Positions 1 through 3,755 of a stretch of 6,997 nt of DNA are shown here, one piece after another. The number at the start of each line of letters is the position of its first letter. Positions within the stretch are counted from its first letter, which is position 1. The notes beneath the pieces were generated by a model, which was not told the DNA's origin, ran no database searches, and saw nothing but the letters and a program-made list of their open reading frames with translations. This DNA comes from Nitrospira sp. (GTDB lineage Bacteria > Nitrospirota > Nitrospiria > Nitrospirales > Nitrospiraceae): NCBI GenBank assembly GCA_025360665.1, contig JANYBU010000296.1, positions 1 to 6,997 on the forward strand. The letters run 5' to 3'. Position numbers and translations under genes: made by a program.

Positions 1-84
1 CCGCAGCGAATGGCCATGGGCCAGGCCCAGGCTCACGGTCTCACGGTCTTCCGCACTCATGTGTCGATAGGATTTCTTTGACAT
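1..84 (-). CDS. IS30-family transposase, N-terminal fragment (runs off left edge)
   Basis: Reading the minus strand from an ATG at 84-82 gives 28 uninterrupted codons to the window edge. The protein begins MSKKSYRHMSAEDRETVSLG and continues LAHGHSLR. This is the typical start of IS30-family DDE transposases, where a basic start and an S-A-E-(D/E)-R-E-T-(I/V) helix lead into the N-terminal helix-turn-helix that binds the element's ends. A Shine-Dalgarno-like AAGGTG (minus strand, 95-90) lies 5 nt upstream of the ATG and supports this start. Only the first few percent of the protein is visible, so whether the transposase is intact, and where the far end of the element lies, cannot be judged. 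The gene reads away from the pilus operon. The family call rests on pattern recognition of a short stretch; another helix-turn-helix transposase is less likely. Confidence 0.8.
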   Translation of the reverse strand, partial: MSKKSYRHMSAEDRETVSLGLAHGHSLR

Positions 85-85
85 G

Positions 86-120
86 GCAACACCTTAGCCC
101 ATCAGGGCCTGTCGTGTTGC
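86..120 (-). promoter_or_regulatory. Possible hairpin over the transposase ribosome binding site
   Basis: GCAACAC (86-92) and GTGTTGC (114-120) are perfect 7-bp complements. They enclose a second short pair, GCCC (97-100) and GGGC (105-108). In a transposase transcript the outer stem would pair part of the AAGGTG ribosome binding site (95-90) right beside the start codon. Insertion sequences often use such structures to limit translation from read-through transcripts. Here the role is inferred, and the same bases may simply be part of the end-recognition sequence. Confidence 0.3.
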
Positions 121-145
121 ACTTGGAGTTAGAACTCAAGCCACC
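113..145. repeat. Probable terminal inverted repeat of the IS30-family element (transposase-proximal end)
   Basis: The stretch begins CGTGTTGCACTTGGAGTTAG and ends near the GCCACC at 140-145. It sits about 30-60 bp upstream of the transposase start, where an IS30-family end is expected. It resembles IS30-family ends as I remember them (AAGTGCAACAC on the transposase strand). It also contains a small dyad, CTT-G-GAGTT / AACTC-AAG (122-140). The other end of the element is outside the window, so the exact boundary and any target duplication cannot be confirmed. Confidence 0.35.
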
Positions 146-225
146 TATCGCCAAGTCAGAGCGGTGGCGATGAAATAGCTGATCTCTAGCCCGCATTATT
201 CATGACGGTTCGTCGCGAAATCGCT

Positions 226-297
226 GAGCCGTGTCGCGAGACTGGCGCACGGAGCCCTGAAGCCCCGATGCGTACTCGTGCAGTACGGTGAGGGTCC
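226..297. repeat. Cluster of nested short inverted repeats, possibly a structured RNA or intron/IS remnant
   Basis: Three complementary pairs are visible. CCGTG (229-233) pairs with CACGG (248-252). CGTACT (271-276) pairs with AGTACG (282-287) around a 5-nt loop. GGA-CCCT (251-253, 255-258) pairs with AGGG-TCC (291-297) around that hairpin. The two stems using 248-253 partly exclude each other, so alternative folds are possible. No family was recognised; a group II intron domain V was considered but the fit is poor. Confidence 0.25.
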
Positions 298-412
298 GAG
301 GGGCGAGCCCGCCGACCGAAGGCCCGCCGCAATCATGTGGGCTAGGAGCCTATCCGACATCGCCTGTTCTACTGCGGCGAATAATGCCCAGACATCTGCG
401 TTGTTCGCGACT

Positions 413-460
413 CCGAAAGATCCTCAGCGTATTCCAGCGAATACGCTGAGGATCTTTCGG
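413..460. repeat. Perfect 21-bp inverted repeat with 6-nt loop
   Basis: The left arm (413-433, starting CCGAAAGATCCTCAG) and right arm (440-460, ending CTGAGGATCTTTCGG) are exact reverse complements over all 21 positions, separated by CCAGCG (434-439). Outside the arms a looser symmetry may continue to about 376-496, where GGCG/CGCC and TGCG/CGCA blocks recur in mirrored order. Neither side has a T-run, so it is not a classic Rho-independent terminator. A REP/BIME-like intergenic palindrome, a small non-autonomous element, or a bidirectional structural terminator are all possible. Confidence 0.85.
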
Positions 461-610
461 GGCCTGCTGTCGCGCATCTGCCCGCGTTTCTCCGCCCTTG
501 TGACGCACGTCAATGCCGGACAGGCTTCAGTATTTGCTTCAAGTAGCATTCGTCTGTCTCACGGGGTCTTCCCGCTCAGGAATTCTCTCCGTTGAGGCCT
601 TCCTTCTTCG

Positions 611-643
611 CCAAAAATTGTCTCCCGTAAGTCCGAAAATTGT
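611..643 (+). promoter_or_regulatory. Two 11-bp direct repeats, candidate activator (enhancer) sites
   Basis: CCNAAAATTGT occurs at 611-621 and 633-643. The spacing is 22 bp start to start, about two helical turns, so the copies lie on the same face of the DNA. They sit about 85-110 bp upstream of the transcription start predicted from the better -24/-12 element. That is where bacterial enhancer-binding proteins of sigma-54 promoters usually bind. PilR is the obvious candidate regulator for a pilin operon, but the repeats do not identify the protein. Confidence 0.4.
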
Positions 644-697
644 TCATGCGCAAGGGGGCAATCGCTACCTCGCTGTTCAATATCATTGGTTTATGAA

Positions 698-713
698 TGG
701 CAGTCCTTGTGCT
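698..713 (+). promoter_or_regulatory. Candidate sigma-54 (-24/-12) promoter, upstream copy
   Basis: TGGCAGTCCTTGTGCT matches the sigma-54 consensus TGGCAC-N5-TTGCW at 9 of 11 defined positions. Both invariant GG (699-700) and GC (711-712) doublets are present at the correct spacing. The predicted transcription start is near 724, giving a leader of about 60 nt before the FimT-type start at 785. Sigma-54 with PilR/PilS is a known mode of control for type IV pilin genes in several bacteria. Confidence 0.45.
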
Positions 714-718
714 CGTAA

Positions 719-734
719 CGGCATGTCCCTTGCG
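719..734 (+). promoter_or_regulatory. Candidate sigma-54 (-24/-12) promoter, downstream copy
   Basis: CGGCATGTCCCTTGCG keeps the GG (720-721) and GC (732-733) doublets at correct spacing and an intact TTGC. It matches 8 of 11 defined consensus positions and lies exactly 21 bp after the upstream copy. The predicted start is near 745. If used, transcription begins inside the longer open frame that opens with GTG at 734, arguing for the ATG at 785 as the real pilin start. One of the two elements may be inactive or only a binding site. Confidence 0.35.
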
Positions 735-760
735 TGAAGGTGGCTGGCGCTATGGGTGTA

Positions 761-780
761 ATAGGACAAAATAGGACAGA
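761..780 (+). repeat. 10-bp tandem repeat in the operon leader, includes the Shine-Dalgarno
   Basis: ATAGGACAAA (761-770) is followed directly by ATAGGACAGA (771-780), identical at 9 of 10 positions. The second copy supplies AGGA (773-776), 8 nt before the ATG at 785, and looks like the ribosome binding site of the first minor pilin. The first copy gives a second AGGA at 763-766. It could be a small duplication that adds a standby ribosome site, or a binding site for a regulator. Confidence 0.5.
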
Positions 781-784
781 CGAT

Positions 785-1297
785 ATGCTCGGGAGGAAAC
801 ACCACGAGAGCGGTTTCACGCTGATCGAGCTGATGATCGTCGTGGCGATCATCGGGATCGCCTCGGCGCTTGCGATCCCAAACTATGTGGAATGGAAAGC
901 CCAGCATGATCTGCGGGAGTCCGTGACCGAGTTTGCCAGTAACTTAAACCTTGCGAGAGTCGTCGCGATGAATCGCAACCGCCAAGCGACAGTCACAATT
1001 CAAGTGTTGGGCGGTGGAGTCGTTCAAGCCAGCGGAGCCACCGGAATTGCCCCAGCGCAAAGTACCATATTTCCTGTTCAGAGTATGAACGGAAGTGTGA
1101 CGGGATTTCAGCCGATCATCGGAGGTGTGCCGGGATTGCCAAATGCCCTGACGAACGTGTCGTTTTGGTCAAACGGCTTGAGCTCAGTCCCTGCGAATAC
1201 AGTCATTTCGATCGTGAACACGAGGGGATTAGTCTACTCCGTATTGGTGATGCCCTCAGGGAAGGTGACATGGTGCGCAAAGTCCACGTGTCCTTAA
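785..1297 (+). CDS. fimT: Type IV pilus minor pilin, FimT/FimU (GspH) family
   Basis: The 170-residue product is a class III prepilin. A 10-residue basic leader MLGRKHHESG is cut before F11, giving mature FTLIELMIVVAIIGIASALA with Glu5 (E15 of the precursor) and a hydrophobic helix to about residue 32. The following helix (NLARVVAMNRNRQATVTI, about 54-72) is typical of GspH/FimT proteins, as is a C-terminal Cys pair (C164, C169). Leader removal and N-methylation would be done by PilD; the protein should join the inner-membrane priming complex and pilus tip. The ATG at 785 is preferred over an in-frame GTG at 734 because it gives a normal leader, has AGGA 8 nt upstream and lies downstream of the candidate promoters. 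PilV follows after 17 nt. FimT versus FimU cannot be separated here, but the position before pilV matches fimU. Confidence 0.9.
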   Translation: MLGRKHHESGFTLIELMIVVAIIGIASALAIPNYVEWKAQHDLRESVTEFASNLNLARVVAMNRNRQATVTIQVLGGGVVQASGATGIAPAQSTIFPVQSMNGSVTGFQPIIGGVPGLPNALTNVSFWSNGLSSVPANTVISIVNTRGLVYSVLVMPSGKVTWCAKSTCP

Positions 1298-1314
1298 AGG
1301 CGCGACGTCTCTGC

Positions 1315-1818
1315 ATGACGACCCGTGTCGCTCAGAGCAGGCACGACGGGTTTACGCTCATCGAGAGCATGGTGGCGTCCGTGATCCTGACGATCGGCCT
1401 CCTGGCGTTGACCGGCATGCAATCGTTTTCCTTGAGAAAGAACGTCGATGCCAACAACCAAACACTGGTGACGAATCTGGCGTCGGATATGCTCGAACGC
1501 ATTCAATTTAATCGTCGGAAGGCGGCAAATTATCACAACATCAATGTGAGTGCGGCCGTGACGGCGTGTCCGGCCGCCGCAACCGACGTGATGGCGAACG
1601 GAGATTGCACGCAATGGCGCACCTTGCTGCTGGGCTCCAACCTTCAAAACATCACAGGGACTGTCATTCTGAGTAATCCGACTCCTCCGGCTCTGGACCC
1701 GCTCGGATTGAATCGCAATACCGTGACAGTCCATGTGACATGGAATGAGGCGGCCAGCGGAGAGGTAACAGCAGCTGCGAAGACGGTGAGTTTGGCCAAA
1801 GTGGTCGCGCCTGAATAG
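1315..1818 (+). CDS. pilV: Type IV pilus minor pilin PilV
   Basis: The 167-residue prepilin has leader MTTRVAQSRHDG, cleavage before F13 and mature FTLIESMVASVILTIGLLAL with Glu5 present. The block GLLALTGMQSFSL (28-40), the helix ending SDMLERIQFNRR (58-69) and the late strand TVTVHVTWNEA (136-146) follow the PilV family pattern. C85 and C98 probably form a disulfide. PilV is a core minor pilin that cooperates with FimU, PilW and PilX in priming assembly and carrying PilY1 at the tip. The start is not certain. The ATG at 1315 gives a normal 12-residue leader but its nearest AAAGG is 14 nt away. An in-frame ATG at 1270 has AAGG 4 nt upstream, would overlap fimT by 28 nt and give a 27-residue leader. 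PilW starts 13 nt after the stop. Confidence 0.9.
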   Translation: MTTRVAQSRHDGFTLIESMVASVILTIGLLALTGMQSFSLRKNVDANNQTLVTNLASDMLERIQFNRRKAANYHNINVSAAVTACPAAATDVMANGDCTQWRTLLLGSNLQNITGTVILSNPTPPALDPLGLNRNTVTVHVTWNEAASGEVTAAAKTVSLAKVVAPE

Positions 1819-1831
1819 GATGGAGAGGTGC

Positions 1832-3001
1832 ATGGTGGATGATGTGAAGAATGTGCGAGTGCGGACTGAAGGAGGATTCACGCTGATTGAGGTGATGATC
1901 TCAATAGTGATTGCGTCAGTCATCGTTGCGGCTGGCTACACTATCCTGACCACGACACAGAAGGCCACGATCTCAAATGAGCGCGCGATCGGAACGCAGC
2001 AAAACATCCGGGTGGCCATGGAGGTGATTGCCAAAGACATCAAACAGGCTGGATTTGGCATGCCGCTGGCCCCCAATACCCCTGTGGGGGGAGCTCTAGG
2101 CAATTGCGCGGCGGGCGGGGTGAATGCGGCGATTAGGCCGGTCGACAACAATCCCGCCATTCCACTAACCGCCGTCAACGATACGGGAGCGGATTCCATT
2201 TCGCTCGTCGTCCCGCGAACGAATCCGGCCAACGGCGTATACCTTGGTTGGGTGTTAGCCAGTGCGGCTCCAACGGGAGGGGCAGGAACATTTAACACCA
2301 TCACCTTGACGGCCCAGGCGGTCGGCGAGATGGCGGCTGAAGGGATGGTGAACGGCTCCTACATCTCGCTGGGAGGAGTGGTCACCGTGCCCGTGACAGC
2401 GAGCGCCGGAGCGACGATTAACCTCGGGACTCCCACCTATGCCCCAATCAACTTCCCGATTGGAACACAGGTCTACCTCCTCCAGTGCGTCACCTATCAA
2501 GTGGCAACTCCAGCGCAAGTGCTAATCACCCCTACCCTCTGTGGTGGTGCTGGTTTTGCCGGTCCCTGTCTGACGCGAACGGTGAATAGCGGAACGGCCG
2601 CGGCCCCCCCCACGTCCCTCGTGGATGGCGTTGAAGACCTGCAAATTGCCTATGCATGCGACGGCTGTAACGCCGCGATCAATGGGGGCGTCGCCGACGG
2701 CGTGATCGATGACTGGAACGCCAATGGTACGTTCGACGTGGCCGATTTCCAAACCAATAGGGTCTGGGCAATCGGGACCTTTGATCCGGCGACGATTCGA
2801 CTCGTCCAGATCAACATCGTCGCCCGCCAAACAGCGATTGATCAAGGGACGGGGGAGGGGATTCAAGCAGGGGCCTTGAGCACGCCGCTTCAGATCAGCG
2901 ACCATTTGCCCTCGAACGACGCAGGATACGTGCCGGCAGCCTATCAGTCATTCCGCCGTCGTTTCCTGACACGGACCGTCGACACAAGGAATATGCAGTG
3001 A
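1832..3001 (+). CDS. pilW: Type IV pilus minor pilin/assembly protein PilW
   Basis: The 389-residue prepilin has leader MVDDVKNVRVRTEGG, cleavage before F16 and mature FTLIEVMISIVIASVIVAAG with Glu5 (E20). The segment VAMEVIAKDIKQAGFGMP (61-78) and LVDGVEDLQIAYACDG (263-278) are PilW hallmarks, and the tail YQSFRRRFLTRTVDTRN is the expected C-terminal block. CDGC (276-279) precedes an EF-hand-like acidic loop, D294-x-N296-x-N298-G299-x-x-D302. PilW is the largest minor pilin of the tip complex and is thought to help connect PilY1 to the pilus. ATG 1832 is chosen over ATG 1820 because GGAGAGG (1822-1828) lies just upstream of it. A tract of eight C residues (2604-2611) lies inside the gene. 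The stop overlaps the pilX start by 4 nt. Confidence 0.92.
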   Translation: MVDDVKNVRVRTEGGFTLIEVMISIVIASVIVAAGYTILTTTQKATISNERAIGTQQNIRVAMEVIAKDIKQAGFGMPLAPNTPVGGALGNCAAGGVNAAIRPVDNNPAIPLTAVNDTGADSISLVVPRTNPANGVYLGWVLASAAPTGGAGTFNTITLTAQAVGEMAAEGMVNGSYISLGGVVTVPVTASAGATINLGTPTYAPINFPIGTQVYLLQCVTYQVATPAQVLITPTLCGGAGFAGPCLTRTVNSGTAAAPPTSLVDGVEDLQIAYACDGCNAAINGGVADGVIDDWNANGTFDVADFQTNRVWAIGTFDPATIRLVQINIVARQTAIDQGTGEGIQAGALSTPLQISDHLPSNDAGYVPAAYQSFRRRFLTRTVDTRNMQ

Positions 3002-3681
3002 TCCTGAGCAAGGGGATGCGAATGAGAACGAGTATACGAATAATACGGCAAGGTCTCAGCCTGCCCCATAGGGGCGAAGAAGGCATTGCGCTTATCACGA
3101 CGTTGGTGATTTTGCTCATCATGACCGTGTTGGGGATGGGGGCCGTGGCCGTCACGGCGTTGGAAAATCGGATTGCCGGGTTCCAGCGAACCGGCGAATC
3201 TTCGACCAGTGCGGCGGAATCATGTGTGGGAACCTCGGTGAACATTATTCAACAGACATTGGCGACGGATAATCTCACCGTGCCCGCAACGTTCGTCTCG
3301 GCGAGCGGCCCGATTCTGACCGCAGCGGAAGGGGCGGCGACTTCTGTGTCCATGGAAATCTCGGGGACTTCGGCCAACGATCCGGACCTGGTGACGGGAT
3401 CGACCGCCGTCACGGGGCCTGACTATAGCCTGACAATCAATGGGTATACCGTCCTGGGCGATATCGATTTCTTGTACCGCGTGCCGAAAGCCGGAAACTC
3501 AGGGTCAGGTGGGGCGGGATATGAAGGGGCCGGTGGCGGGGCTTCGGCGGACGGAGTCGATATGCTGTATAAAATCGATTGCGTGGCGACGGCCGTCGGC
3601 GTGGCGACGGGCATCGGAACCGAAGGTCGCGTGGTGTCCATCTACGCCTGTACCCTAAACGGCCAATGTCAGAAAATCTAA
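2998..3681 (+). CDS. pilX: Type IV pilus minor pilin/assembly protein PilX
   Basis: The 227-residue product starts at GTG 2998, overlapping the pilW stop (GTGA), with AAGGA (2986-2990) 7 nt upstream, which supports translational coupling. A 29-residue leader ends PHRGEEG, followed by IALITTLVILLIMTVLGMGA and then TALENRIAGFQRTGE (53-67). This matches the PilX_N pattern (hydrophobic helix, then L-E-x-R-(M/I)-A-G). Position 5 of the mature protein is Thr instead of Glu; the GspK-like member of tip complexes is known for lacking Glu5. Residues about 166-182 form a Gly/Ser-rich stretch before the C-terminal strands, and four Cys are present (C76, C195, C218, C224). An internal ATG at 3016 would shorten the leader and is a weaker alternative. 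Its partners should be FimT/U, PilV, PilW and PilY1. Confidence 0.88.
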   Translation: MILSKGMRMRTSIRIIRQGLSLPHRGEEGIALITTLVILLIMTVLGMGAVAVTALENRIAGFQRTGESSTSAAESCVGTSVNIIQQTLATDNLTVPATFVSASGPILTAAEGAATSVSMEISGTSANDPDLVTGSTAVTGPDYSLTINGYTVLGDIDFLYRVPKAGNSGSGGAGYEGAGGGASADGVDMLYKIDCVATAVGVATGIGTEGRVVSIYACTLNGQCQKI

Positions 3682-3740
3682 AATGCAGACGAAGGTGTTT
3701 GGTGCACTGTCACAACGTCGACGCAAGTCGATGGTCGAGA

Positions 3741-3746
3741 AGGAGG
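3741..3746 (+). promoter_or_regulatory. Strong ribosome binding site of pilY1
   Basis: AGGAGG lies 9 nt before the ATG at 3756, at the end of the 74-nt pilX-pilY1 gap. It fixes the start of pilY1. No terminator-like hairpin with a T-run is present in the gap, so co-transcription with pilX is likely. Confidence 0.85.
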
Positions 3747-3755
3747 AGTAGCAGT

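Larger units (their letters stand above)
146..610. other. Non-coding stretch between the IS end and the pilus promoter
   Basis: No convincing gene is present. Open frames at 278-595 and 513-737 lack a ribosome binding site and recognisable protein features, and both run through inverted repeats or promoter-like elements. The stretch contains short nested dyads at 226-297 and a perfect 21-bp inverted repeat at 413-460, described separately. No tRNA, no known riboswitch core and no T-tailed terminator were recognised on either strand. Confidence 0.6.

Noticed and set aside
226..256. Group II intron domain V
   Set aside because: GAGCCGTG...CACGGAGC looked similar, but the stem is too short, the bulge and tetraloop do not fit, and no reverse transcriptase is nearby.
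413..460. Classic Rho-independent terminator
   Set aside because: The hairpin is strong but neither flank has a T-run, so it was listed as an inverted repeat.
278..595. 105-codon open frame upstream of the operon
   Set aside because: No ribosome binding site, composition without protein character, and it runs straight through the perfect inverted repeat at 413-460.
658..697. Sigma-70 promoter using TATCAT (681-686) or TATGAA (692-697)
   Set aside because: No acceptable -35 hexamer is found 16-18 bp upstream of either.
513..737. 74-codon open frame ending just before the first pilin
   Set aside because: It covers the direct repeats and both -24/-12 candidates, has no Shine-Dalgarno and shows no recognisable domain.
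734..784. Longer N-terminus of the first pilin starting at GTG 734
   Set aside because: It would give a 27-residue leader, starts inside a -12 element and lacks a ribosome site; ATG 785 gives a normal prepilin leader.
1294..1923. 209-codon open frame on the minus strand across pilV
   Set aside because: Antisense to the well-supported pilV gene, with no start signal and no domain.
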